From Syncephalis plumigaleata (Eukaryota > Zoopagomycota > Zoopagomycetes > Zoopagales > Piptocephalidaceae), in the NCBI GenBank assembly GCA_025201365.1, contig JAIXMF010000004.1:1054001-1118000 (forward strand): DNA of 64,000 bases. The letters are read 5' to 3'. The notes under the pieces were generated by a model. It saw only the letters and a list, made by a program, of their open reading frames with translations, searched no databases and was not told where the DNA came from. Position numbers and translations under genes: made by a program. Shown one piece after another: positions 22,490 to 34,700 of this stretch (within the stretch, counting starts at the first letter, position 1; each line of letters starts with the position of its first letter).

Positions 22490-24514
22490 ATGGGACAGGC
22501 ACTATCCCGGCTTCAGCGACATACACCTGTTGCTGTTACTGCAACACCTGCAACACCTGCTGCTGCTGCTGCTGCTGCTCCATCGTCGTCATCACCTATT
22601 GCATCATCTCCGGATAATGGTTCAACTGGCAATGGTATGTTATATATATATATATACATTGGCAAGCAGTATAAGCAACAAATACTAACCTCTAGATTTG
22701 CTATTTATCATTGTCGCAACTATTTAGTATACAAGACTCAGGAGCGGCCATTAGTCCAGGAATCGACGAGCGAACAGGATCAGCTTAGTTCATCGGATAC
22801 AACTGAGGTAGTCAGTGATGATAGGCATGAAGATGACGACTCGACTGAACGGGAAGCAAACCAAGACGATACCGGTAGTGAGAGTGATTCGTCCGGGGAG
22901 TCATTAATAGAGTTCCTTAATCAGAATGCAGCCAGAAACAATGACAGCAGTGCTACGGATGCTACCGTAAGTAGAACTGCGCTGGCATTGCTGCAACAGG
23001 ACGATAGACAAGCGAGTGGCACGCCAACATCCGATAGCAGTCGACGTGGTAGGCGTGAATCCGATGACGTTATGCAAAGGGAGCAGCGTCCCTGGAAATT
23101 CTGGCGTGGTATATCGGACAAGATGAAACGAAACGATAGACGACGTACCGGGCCATGGGGCATCTCGGATCTATCGAAGGCATCCTGCATTCCGGTGACG
23201 TTCGAGGGTGATGTGCCTCAGAATCCGCTATTGCAACCGCCATCCCCGCGTACTAGCGAGACGTTTATCACGTTTGTCGATCATCTCGCTCAGAAACGAT
23301 CCAGTCAAATCGAGAAGCTTAGACGCACCAGCACTAGTAATGCAAGTGTATCCTCGAATCTTAGCGATCTAAGTGCCGAAGGAATCTATCAAATGTCGCT
23401 CAATCCAAATGTGCCGTTAAAGATGTCGGATACCCTCGACATTGATAGGTAAGTCATGTGTGTAGGGCTATTGCAGCTTGATATAACGTATAACAACAAC
23501 AACAACTATGAATTCATTTGGTCATCCATACATTGTAATAATATCGTTTGCTTGCCCTTTCCCTTTAGTGCTCGAGTAACTCATATCCTGTATCATTACG
23601 TTCTCCATGGTGACTATATAGCACCGGTAAGAAACCCAAGCAGAATTCTGGATGTCGCTCCTCGAGAAGGTAGCTGGATAAGAGTATGTATTCTAAAGAT
23701 GACCATAATAATTACACGCTGACTTGCTGTCATTATCATTATCACTGCGTTAAAGTGTATGGCCAATGCCTTTCCTAAATGTGAGGTGGTTGGTTGTGGT
23801 ATAACCAACTACATTCACAATACATGTACGAAACTACCAAAGAACTGCACCTATGTCACGTATAACTTTGATGGACGTAAGTTACACCGGACTCTAATCA
23901 TTATTTATTATTCATTCGTTTGTTGTTACTATTGAACATTAGCCATGCCATTTTCCGATAACTCATTCGATTATATACATCAACGTTCAATTGCCACTTT
24001 CTTAACCACATCAGCCTGGAACGATCTTTTGACGGATATTTATCGTGTTCTACGCCCGGGTGGCTACATCGAACTGGTGGAACGCGACATGCTACCCTCG
24101 AACGTTGGACTATGCACCGCGCAACTCACGCAACAAGTGGGAGAGGTGATGCGCGAGCGTGGCATGGACGTGAATATGGCGCGTCGTTTGGATGTAGCAC
24201 TCGAGCTACACGGATTCGAGGAGGTGCACAAGATCGATGTGGATGTGCCGGTGGGTGCATGGGGTGGTGTGCACGGACATCTTATGGGCTGGCTCACTAG
24301 TTCCACCATTAGTATGGCGCAACACGCACTAGTACACGGTATTCTTTGGCAGTTGACCGGTGGTGGTACGCCCACCACGATACTCGATCGAATGTGCGGC
24401 GAGTTCTTCCCGAAACCGTTCGGATACCCGAATGAAGACGCTTCTCCCGGAAATGAGGGTCCACTCACCGAGAATGAATTCATGCTATGGCGCAAACGGT
24501 ATGCAAGGAGTTAG
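22490..24514 (+). CDS. N-myristoylation-motif protein with divergent SAM-methyltransferase domain
   Basis: Five exons (22490-22636, 22729-23448, 23569-23683, 23756-23876, 23943-24514) join in frame. The start MGQALSRL fits the N-myristoylation consensus (Gly2, Ser6), suggesting membrane attachment. About 290 disordered Ser/Asp/Glu-rich residues with a poly-Ala run follow. The C-terminal half is a class I methyltransferase fold: ILDVAPREGSWIR in the motif I place, PMPFSDNSFDYIHQRS, then IYRVLRPGGYIELVERD. Motif I normally reads DVGxGxG, but here the first two glycines are Ala and Arg, and the acidic residue after beta-2 is also absent (EVVGCGITN). SAM binding may be weak or lost. The ATG at 22490 is chosen for its context; an upstream in-frame ATG exists at 22436. 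Confidence 0.75.
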
Positions 24515-24786
24515 CGGTGAATCGCACCTACTCAACCGTACATGTATATGGGCACGTAAACCTAGACGACAATAAGAAGTATAAGTGACGATGATGCAGA
24601 TGCAAGTGCTGTACATGTTTTTTTGTCTTAAAGTAAACGTAATATTTATCAATAAAAACATTTTATAATTAGAATGACGCACGCTATTATCTCTGTAGTG
24701 TTTACGATATAATAATACCTCTATTATCCAGCATCAAGCTTTTATTATTAATTATCAAACATGATTACACATTATTGTGACATGCA

Positions 24787-25689
24787 CTAATGTCTGTCAC
24801 CACTTGTAAGTTGACATCTTGTCATTTTGTAACTAACGGTGTTATCGAACGTTTTCATGTCTCGACCACTTTGTAGGAAAGTTATCACCTCTCGTAGAAA
24901 GATAGCTGCATCATCTTCGAGATAAATTGCCAATTGCTTAATGCTCTATCTTGCCATGCATCATCGCTACGCTCAATGCTGCTGTTTGCACTAGTAGTAG
25001 TAGTAGCCGTGGTAGATGTGCCACCATCTAATAATACTTGTATAACATACGTAATGATAATCTCATCTTGACCATGCTCGCCTAATAAGCAACTAGTTCT
25101 CGTTCAATAAATGGTCGCAATCTTCGTAGATGATGTGGTTGAATTCGTGTTGTTGCAAGTTTCGTGGTGGATTTCAGCCTCCAATCCACGTCGATAAATA
25201 CTACGTCGATTATGCCATTTACCCGGTAGACATGGTGGTGGCTCCAGTTCATCGATGGTATACTGAATGAGTGGTCGTTCCGTTGTCGTGTCCACTTCAT
25301 TGTTCATTACGCTTTCCTTTGATGCTGCAAAGAACGCCACCGATCGTGGTGGTTGCTTGCATAGTGGACACGTTTTCTGCTGTTTCAACCATGGAACGAT
25401 ACAATCAAAGCAGAAACTATGCATGCAATCGATTAAATAGGTGCGCTGTGTCCATGGCAACAAACAAATAGCGCAAACATGACCATACTTATATGCTTCC
25501 TCTTCAGTTGCCTTCTCGATTCCTCGCTAGCAATTTTACTTCTTCTTCTTCTTCTTCTCCAGTAGTCTCGTCGCCACTCTCTGTTGCCTTGTCTACTGCG
25601 GCAGCTCGTCTATCTGACAGCACGGTCGAGTAGTCAAACCAATCGTCGTCCCGTTCTAGCCATTCATTATCAAAGGCTTCCTCATTCAT
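24787..25689 (-). CDS. TOPORS-like RING-finger E3 ligase
   Basis: An intronless gene. The start MNEEAFDNEWLERDDDWF leads to an acidic linker with a Glu run. A C3HC4 RING follows, CAICLLPW...CMHSFCFDCIVPWL then CPLCK. After it come RRSIYRRGLEAE and LRRLRPFIERELVAY, then LGEHGQDEIIITYVIQVLL, AIYLEDDAAIFLREVITFL and a short tail. A RING followed by this helical block is the layout of TOPORS and other ICP0-like ligases (ubiquitin and SUMO E3, nuclear). It is much shorter than animal TOPORS and lacks a long RS tail. The frame shifts near 25512, 25085 and 24932, always beside short runs, and the conserved text resumes each time. Confidence 0.7.
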
Positions 25690-25986
25690 GCTAATTACTC
25701 GCAAGAACTACAAAGGAATGTATTAATACTATGAAACAATATTCCTCAGACTAACACAAGGATAGTAAACATGATATACGAGTTTTTGCTTGTTTTACTA
25801 AGGGAATGAACAATAAATAATAAACCACCATTGAGGTAACCTTAATGCCTTATGCCATTTTAAGCAATAACAAAAAGTTTTCACCTATTTTGCTTTGCTT
25901 ACTTTTCCCTTCTGTTTTGTGTTCACTCTCCCTTTACATTCGCGCATTATTAGCATAGTTGTATTAATCAGCTATCGTTTTGCGTA

Positions 25987-28375
25987 ATGGTTACGGCAAT
26001 TATGGATCCAGTTGAGAATGCACCGAGCAACAAAATGGTAGATTCGAAGAAACGACGTTTGTCTAGTATTTTAGGATCGAACTGGCCGGTCAGTCCTGAG
26101 TCAAAACAGCAACAGCAACAGAAGCAGCAACAGCAACGACCAACAGCCTCCTCACTAAAGGGAAAGAAAACAGCTGGGACCACTGCCTATACCGTAAAAA
26201 CACCAGAGAAAGTACAACAAGCCACGCGACATAATAAAGAGAATACACAGCAATTTAGAAAGCTAAAGGAATACTGTCGGAATGTCGTACCAGATTCATT
26301 TCTTCATATTTGTTATCGAGCCGGATATGACACGATACCAGCAATCACCGCAATGAATGTGAATATGAATGACCGTCAGTGCGATTTTAATGTGATTGAA
26401 CGCTACGCGAAACATCCATTACCATCTAGTCATAAAGCTGCATTTGCTCAGTTTGTCAAAGGATTACAACAAAAGAATACGACAACAAAGGGAGAGACGG
26501 ATCAATCGCCTAGTTTAAAGCGAAAGTATAACGAGATGAACAATGAGGTAAGTTAATAGTCTGCATAATAAATAATATAGAATATTAAACATTCAATAAA
26601 CTTGTATTCAGATTACCTCGACGAGTGATAATCATCCCAGATCAGATGAATCATGTAATCAATCACAGGAGAGTAATACGATGAAGAAACGTCTTAGCAA
26701 GGTAACTAATATTGATTATATATATGTATGTATATACATTAACAAATGTCATAATTGCTAGAGACAGAGACGACGTAACAAGAAAAAGACAATTAATAAA
26801 GAGGAGCAACCATCTATATCGGATAACAAGGAAGATACTGAAACTGTAAGTAAAAGTGACCTAGTATAATTAGTTATAGAATACTTAAAACATTGTAATA
26901 GCATAATGAAGTGAACACTATTGAGGAATCTCCCATGCCTGATGTACAATTAAATAATACGGAATCTACAGAGGATAAGACGAAGAAAAAGAAAAAGAAA
27001 AAGAAGAGAAATAAGAATAAGCAGAATGATTCAACTCAATCACAATCATTTGTAGTAGATGACGATAAGGTAATTTATTAGAGTTGATGAGTGAACATTC
27101 CTTGTTTGTTAATTCTAATATTAGCATATGAATGATGTCAAGGATCATTCCATTACATTGACTGGAAATGATGATATCACTGCTAAATCATTGGTAAGAT
27201 ACTAGATTACACATTATTTCATTATAATGTAATAACATACATTAAATGTTTAATAGGAGGGTAGTCATTTAGAGTCAATAGAGGCAGAGATAGTAGATGC
27301 AGATGCAGCACTAGAAATATTAGCAGTAGATGATTCATCTTCGACATCTGACAATGAAGACACGAACGATACAACAGAGGGACCTGATTCTACTACAAAT
27401 GACGTGGATGAATCTACTTTGAACATTGAGAATGTATCTACAATCTCGGATAATGACACTGTTGACAATGTACATGACACTGATAGTAGCAGTAGTACGC
27501 AATCAAGTAGTAATGAACAAGATACCAATGACTCACGAGCAAGTACACCGATTAGTTCGAATTTATTGGCAAAGGATCGTTACAATAGTAGTAGTCTAGT
27601 TGAATACTTTGATCATGATAGAAAAGCATGTGTTGCATTAGCAGCAGATGCTCTTGTGACATTGTCAACAACACCACGACATTCGTCGATGAAATCAAAT
27701 GTCAATTATTATACACCACCAAATCATACACCATTAGCGAGTATGCAGTCAAACTATACTAATAATTCAATTGATATACCATCATCTGGTGAAAGTCATT
27801 ATTCAACACCAATGAATACATTTAATAATCATAATCGTATGAGTGTATTACAATCATCTAATCAGCAGAATGCAAGTAATGGAATTGACACACCAACAGC
27901 AACAGCAACTTCCTCTACCTCTAATGAAACCAGTCAAGCGACACTACAAACATCGACAAGATCATCTTTTTCACTCTTTTCACAATCAGCAATGAATGCA
28001 CGTAGAGCGATAACAACACTCAGTCAAATTGTATCATCAGGTCGATTTAATCCATTGGCTGCACGTAGCAGTTCGATAAGCAACGAGCAGACTCGTAAGA
28101 AAACAACAACTAATGGATATATTGGATCAGCATCTGTCTCTTCAGGAGAGGAGGATAACAACGAGGATACAGAAGAGGGAGTGGTTAAGCGTGAATCAGA
28201 TTATGAGCTTGCTGCTTCAAGTGATAGTAGTAGTAGCAGTAGTAGTGATAGTGATTCGTCGTCAGATGATGAATCTTCTGCATCAACTCGACCCAAATTA
28301 CGTATGGCCGGACAACGTACATCTAAACGGAAGCGTGGTGGTGATCTATTCGATCTAGCAAAAGATATGAAGTAG
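25987..28375 (+). CDS. Low-complexity, probably nuclear protein of unknown function
   Basis: Six exons (25987-26547, about 26612-26700, 26761-26846, 26902-27068, 27125-27191, 27257-28375). The start may be MVTAIMDP at 25987 or the internal MDP at 26005. The N-terminal exon holds a Gln repeat and the only ordered-looking part (FRKLKEYCRNVVPDSFLHIC, then YRAGYDTIPAITAMN and FAQFVKGLQQ). Lys-rich clusters in the next exons look like nuclear localisation signals. The rest is Ser/Thr/Asn/Asp-rich and disordered, with a run of nine Ser near the end and a basic C-terminus (KRKRGGDLFDLAKDMK). I do not recognise the family. The structure suggests a chromatin or RNA-associated scaffold, which is only inference. 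Confidence 0.65.
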
Positions 28376-28744
28376 TGTAATAACAATAAAATATTATATT
28401 ATATTTAATCTTTAGTATTGCAAAGTAAACAATAAAATGAAATGTATAGAGGAAATATGGTAAATCAAATCCATTCATTTTAATTGTCTTGTTGATTCAA
28501 TCCAAATTGATTTAATACAATTTACAGTTTATGCGTAAATGAGTTGATTATTGACGCCTTGCTCCTCCTCCTCCGATATCTAAGAAGAAGAAGAAGAAGA
28601 AGAATTGGATTACCTTCCTTTAACGTAAGGCTCTTCTTTACTGATTCCTCATACTATTACTATTGCTACTACTACTACTACTTACTATATTGCAATTACT
28701 ACAACGACAATCGGTGCAGTATACGTATAAGCTGTTTATCATCC

Positions 28745-29196
28745 ATGCCTGAACCACAACTCAATGTGCCATACCCGGTAATTGATACCGATCCTACGTT
28801 TGGCGTGGTGTGTCGTTCATTCCGTCCAAGTGATTATGCTTGTTGGGCACTTAGTGCTGCTGGTTTCCCAGCTGCCTTAGTATTCCTAGGTAAGGTGGAA
28901 CACGATTGATGACTTAATAACACGAATCTATATATTCATCTCGTCTATAATACGCGGCAATGGATAAGCGCGTTCTTATTACTAGAAAAATTGTTAAAAT
29001 CATTCATCTAATACTAATCATCATTATCTTTCTATTTATTTCCTATTTCCTATTTGTATACATTCTAGAGCGTATTAATCCATCGCCTCCAATGCCGCGT
29101 GGTATTACACCGGCACTTCGAGTGGCTGGTGTACTTGGTGCAATAGGCGGTTTCTTGTTGGCCTATCAACGTACCAGTTGTAAGTAAATGTATATA

Positions 29197-29232
<36 letters not shown>

Positions 29233-29573
29233 TTAGTACGCTACTGGGGATGGACCGAGAATGAACGTGAGGCTGCTCTATATCGTCAACACATGCAAAG
29301 GAGAATCAGTCAGGGTGAAGCACCTCATGACGAATCAGTACTTAGTGAGCATATGCAAAATATCGCTGCTAGTAATTCGCAGTATGCTGCACTTAAATTC
29401 GGTAAGTTACTCGTATTTCATTCATTCCATTGACTACTTGACTAATTGTACTAATCAATGACCACAAAGATGCTATTCCATGGTTCAACTTTGTTAATCA
29501 CAAATATCATGGTCCAAATCAACCGACCACTGAGCAGATTCCATTGTCAGAATCATCTACCCACACCGAATGA
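28745..29573 (+). CDS. NADH:ubiquinone oxidoreductase 21 kDa subunit (fungal complex I, NUXM type)
   Basis: Four exons (28745-28889, 29069-29179, 29237-29401, 29470-29573) join in frame into about 174 residues, near the usual size. Signatures are VPYPVIDTDPTFGVVCRSFR and PSDYACWALSAAGFPA, then RITPALRVAG-type sequence (PRGITPALRVAGVLGAIGGF), RYWGWTENEREA and IPWFNFVNHKYHG. Two hydrophobic segments fit a membrane-arm accessory subunit of mitochondrial complex I. This subunit is found in fungi such as Neurospora and Yarrowia. It proves that the host keeps complex I and supports the fungal assignment. The second intron is made largely of a TTAC repeat. Confidence 0.9.
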
Positions 29574-29955
29574 GCCATAACCGTATATGATTAAAGATAG
29601 TTTATTCAACATTGAATGAATGTGTGCGTGTGTGTGTGTAAACTAGTAGTGTGGTTGTTATTTTATTATAGGATAAACTGTAGAGCAGTCATTTAAATGG
29701 AAATAAGAAAGTAGATCAATCGCGATACAGCCTAATACGTGAATGATACGCTGTCAATACACTGTTTTCAATAATCAACTTTAGGCATGACAATGAAAAC
29801 TGAAAGCAACTATGCAGCAGCAACAACAACAACAAGATAAGTAAGGAAACTAACAAACAAGTGTAATACGTATAATGACTGATAGATCAGTGTATAGTTA
29901 TATCGTATAGTTCCGTCATAGTTACATGTAGATATATAATGAATATGACTATCCA

Positions 29956-31107
29956 TTAGACGTGTTGTCGTTTGCGTAATAGTCGATTCTTATCAATGGT
30001 ATCATCATTGGCTGTGTGTTTACGTGATCGAGTAGTAGTTGGATTATCTGTAGGATTACTATTACTAGTAGATGTTGTATCATTTTTATGATAGCCTGAA
30101 GATACATCTAGAGAAGATGATGAACCTCTTGTAGCATTACTATTACTACTACTAGTAGGAGTAGTATTAGATAATCTTATTGAATCAGCATTATTACTAT
30201 TATTACTATGGCCATCATTCATTTGATGTTGCTGATGTTGCTGTTGTGGTTGTTCTAATTGTATAACCTGACCTGATAGATCTGTTACTTCAGTCTCTAG
30301 TTCGGCAACTCGTTGTTGAAGTTGTTGCTTCTCCTTCTCCAATCTATTCACTTGTAGTGTCAAATCATTGATGGCCTGATCGGTGAGTAGTTTCTCCAGT
30401 GTCCATTTCTCAATATTGGTGGCTGATGTGTCCTTGAGTTGTTCGATATACTCAACGGCCCTCGCTAGGATGGAGCCTTTGGCACGCTCACAACCAGGAA
30501 CAATCTTGGCCAATGCTGTGATACCATCATTGATGGCCTCTCTACGACGACGCTCCACTTCTTTATGATTCTCACGACGAATACGATGCCAATCGGGTGA
30601 TCCAACGAGTGGCTTTGGATTTGATGTTGCTACCGCTGGTCTATGGAAGATGAACATAAAATATGTAAAATATGTAAATAGTCAGATTAGTTTATAGAAT
30701 GGTTTACTGGTTCATTTACACTTACCCTCGTCGTCCAGTACGTCTGCGTTGTGTATAATCTAACAAGAGATTATTCTCATGAAGTTCAGAGACATCATCC
30801 GTTAGAGGCATCGATGTATTTATACCGTGTAGTTCAGCAGAGGAATGATGCATCATATGATGCATATCCGTTAATTGTCCATTATTATGCGGTGAATGAG
30901 CATGCTGCGATTGATGTTGGGATTGATGTTGCTGCTGCTGCTGTTGTTGTTGTTGCTGTTGTTGTCGATGATTTTGTTCAGATAATAAAGCAGCTTGTGC
31001 GGTATGCGCTTCTGTCACCTAATAGATAATAAATACGTTTGTATTAGCGCTACTACTAACAAGTAAATAGACCTATGTCTTACCATGGCATTAGACGTCA
31101 TTGACAT
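29956..31107 (-). CDS. CBF1: bHLH-leucine zipper transcription factor, Cbf1 type
   Basis: Three exons (31107-31084, 31018-30726, 30640-29956) join in frame. After a Gln/His-rich N-terminal region comes DWHRIRRENHKEVERRRREA, the basic helix-loop-helix of Cbf1 with the His-Glu-Arg residues that read CACGTG. The next stretch (SILARAVEYIEQLKDT then NIEKWTLEKLLTDQAINDL) is the Cbf1-specific extension, followed by a leucine zipper (LEKEKQQLQQRVAELETEV) and a disordered tail. Cbf1 binds RTCACRTG (CDEI) at promoters and, in budding yeast, centromeres, and controls sulfur, respiratory and ribosomal genes. It is divergent from SKI3, and two CDEI sites lie between them. Confidence 0.9.
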
Positions 31108-31380
31108 GATTAATCAATAAGCAATGCGCGTAATAACTAAAGAATAACCCTGCTGTACTGTGTGCGTGTGTGTGTGGTTTACGTAGAACGTATACAAACG
31201 TACTAGGAACGAAAAAGAAAGTGCAACTGAACGATGAAAGAAAATAGTAGTGTTGTCGTAGATAGCACGTTCAAGTAGTAGTAGTAGTTTTCAACTAAAG
31301 TTCATCAGCAGATAATAAGTAATCGACAGAGAATCAAGCAAGTAAACACTAGCGTTGTCCTCGTCGTCGTCGTTGTGATG

Positions 31381-31388
31381 GTCACGTG
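31381..31388. promoter_or_regulatory. CDEI-type Cbf1 site (GTCACGTG)
   Basis: Perfect RTCACRTG match containing the palindrome CACGTG, 274 bp upstream of the CBF1 start codon in the shared CBF1-SKI3 intergenic region. It could mediate feedback by Cbf1 on its own gene; binding is inferred from sequence only. Confidence 0.55.
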
Positions 31389-31556
31389 TATTTGTAGGGA
31401 CGAGAGAGAGATAGGAGAGACGCACAACTTGTTTACCTCTCTCCTGTTAGTATGATAGTAGTAAATTCTAGAGTAGTTGTGGTCTATTTTTTCACCATTA
31501 TCGTATCTCATTCACACCACTTGAATTGATCCTATCAATTATGAGCACATGATGAT

Positions 31557-31564
31557 CATGTGAT
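31557..31564 (-). promoter_or_regulatory. Second CDEI-type site (ATCACATG on minus strand)
   Basis: Reads CATGTGAT on the plus strand, a full RTCACRTG match on the other strand. It lies 164 bp upstream of the SKI3 ATG, where it could serve SKI3, CBF1 or both. Confidence 0.45.
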
Positions 31565-31727
31565 AAGGCTAGCAATGCAAAGTTAGGAAAATGACTTGAT
31601 ACAATATCATTTTATAGAATGAGGATTGATATCGGTTAATGCTGTTGTTGATGATCAATGATTTAATGACGACCATTTCTTTATATAAAATACTCTTCGT
31701 GATTAGTTTATTATTAGTGTTGTTGTC

Positions 31728-34700
31728 ATGAATAACACGAAGGCTGATTTAAAACGTGCCAAAGAGGCAATGGCCTCTAAACAATATCAAGATGCACTAC
31801 GAATCTGCGAGGGTATTCTTTTATTTGAATCGCTAAATGTTAACGCGTAAGTAGTGCCGTAATAACTAATGAGGATAGTTACGATAAAGCTTACTATTCC
31901 ACAATAGACGTGTTATGGCGGAGCAGCTTTATTTCAATTGGAACGATATGAACAATGCGAGGAGGCATTGAAGAGAGTACTCGATAGTCAACCTGATTCA
32001 GCTGTGGCATTACAGGTAAAAGGAAAAACAGCAACAACAATACGAGACTATATACACGTCGATAGCGTGATTTCGATATTAATGCCTACTTTATGGAATA
32101 GGGCCTGGTTAACTTGTACGAGAGACAGAACAGACAAGAAGAGTTGACTAGTACACTCGAACAGTTGCTTGGTCTTTATCATAAAAGGTATGATGGATTA
32201 TTACGTGTAGATTGCCACAGTGTATTAACTATTCTGTTGGATAACAATTAGTGGTAACGGTGTTCGATTATTAGAGCTACTTAATAAACTGCGAGCCATA
32301 CGTGAAAAAGAAGGAGATACATCTTCCGTAAGTGTATACACGTTAACAGCAATGGCAATAGCCAATCTAGAATATTTCATAGATACTGGCTATGTGGCAA
32401 TTCTACTTGCCAAGTAGTCCCTACTGGTCGACTATAGAGAATGTACCGGAGAGGCCATCGCTACTTCAAGTATGGCGATCGATGATGGAGATACAAGAGG
32501 CGCAGGATCAAGCATTTATTAAAAGGGAGATAGACACGCGTAAACGTCGCTTAGGAGCGGGAACACTAATGGAGATTAAGGCGCAAGTCATGTCGGATAT
32601 TCAGTCAACATCAAAGGTTAGTTGCATCGAGTGTAACGCGCACTAGTGTATTTAATACGATTCATGATTAGTTGGAGGATTACTATGAGCAAGTGTTGGC
32701 ACTAGAGGTGGATGAACAGACGAGGATATCGATTGAATCGTCATATTTGGAACGATTGGCCGATCGACTTCCAGTGGCACCAATCAATGAAAAGGAAAAG
32801 GTAGTCAGACTGCTTGTTTATGCCATAACATTGTACTATATATATATATATATAATATTTACTTGTAGTCTACTTATTAGATGCGACAACGTATAGATCA
32901 GCTGATAGAACATATTGTCAAAGTGGCACCTACAATGCGTGCTCTTGAGATTCTCATTGATAACGAAGATATTGATGATGTTGGTAAGTTATAATCAAGT
33001 GGCTGTTAGTTGTGGCAGATAGTTGATGTTATATATACATATATATATATATCGATATAGGTTCATATAATAGCGAATGGCTACAGCAATACTTGGAACT
33101 AGATAGTGATAACAACTCGGAAATGGGTAGATTCTACCGATGGTATCTCGATTGGATGGCTACAGATACAATTACGGATGAGACATTTAAACAGTTATTG
33201 GTAAATAGATCATGATTCATATAATCTATCCAATATATTGTCACGAAATAAAAATTGTGGCACACCTAAGTCGCCTGTGCTCGTTCCCGAACTTTACAAA
33301 TTCGGGTCAGCTAAAGGGATCTTCTTCCCGAAGATCCTCCACTCTCCTTACTTAACTTTAGTATAAATATGTGCAAACAATTAGTATTCAATAAACAATT
33401 AACCATTATCAACCCGATATCTGAACTACTATTTTACTGTGAAGTGTCTTACATCCTGTCTCTGATAGCGAACTAACTAAATCCTGAATCACCCAACTCA
33501 TCACATTGGCGAGCAAGCACCAGAACGAGACTCGAGTAATAAGAGGGACACTGCGAAATATGAATAACCAAGCACAAGAACCGACAAGACCGGCCAGCGA
33601 TTCTGGCACCGTCATGGGAAGTGGCGGCGAAACGGTCAACACAACAACAGGTGCGACTACGTCGACCACATATGAACGAACCATACCAGCAGGACCGACG
33701 ACATCGGCCACCCAAGAACAGACCATACCAGCGGGCGCGGCAGCACCGGCCCCGAATCAATATTACTGGGCACCCGTACAAGGTTCGCCAGCAGAGACGC
33801 CATCATCCAATAGCATGATGGGCGAATATCAACAATTCATTACCTTACCAAGAGAAGTGAGAGCCTCATTCTTGGCACAAGCATCGCATTACACGTTACC
33901 TTACAACACGGTGAACCAGCCAGCGTATAACAGCACGGTATTGCCAAACCACACCGGATTCTTGGAACCACTCCCGTCCATGGACACGAACCAGAGTTTC
34001 GAGGCACATCGAGCTCCTCCTTTGCAACGGACTGCGGCACCGCCGGTAGTTACCACGCATAACGGAGATGCTGCTCATGAGCCCAGAGGGAACGTAGATG
34101 GTTACGGTCTAATGTCAGGTTTCGGCCAAGAGAATCACGGACGGCACAGCGGACCGCGGCAAACCTACGACAAGCATATTAAATGTTTCTCTGGCTCACC
34201 TACGCAGGAAGATGCTGTGCTATGGCTCGAACATTACGAACAAGCCTCCTTTGCAAACCAGTGGAACGATGCCCATATGATACGATGGGTAGGAAGTTAT
34301 TTGAATGGTTCGGCCGCCACTTGGTGGAACGCGACTAGACATCAAGTCAACCACTGGAAGACTAATGCGGATCCCAGGAAGTCGACACCAGGCAGCTTCT
34401 ACTACGCTTTCATCAGTGCTTTCATCACTCCCGAACTGCAGAACAATTGGTTCAAATATCTAATGAACTGCCAACAATGCGGGGACGAAGATATTAGTCA
34501 ATTTGCGATGCGTATAAGGGAACTCACCAAACGAGTACGATTCACTCGCACCATCCTCGACGAACAGATCGGAGACATATTTCTGCAAGGCTTACCGACA
34601 CTACTCCGGAACAAGATCCTCGATTACGAGACGGACCAGATCAAGGGAAGGATGTCGTTTGAAGAGAGAGTCCAACAAGCTATCAAATACGAGCTCAATC

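Noticed and set aside
25540-25562. (TTC)n run as a functional promoter element
   Set aside because: It is coding on the minus strand (the Glu run of the TOPORS-like protein).
33409-34078. Minus-strand ORFs of 60-105 residues within the Gag region
   Set aside because: Shadows of Gag codons, with no recognisable features.
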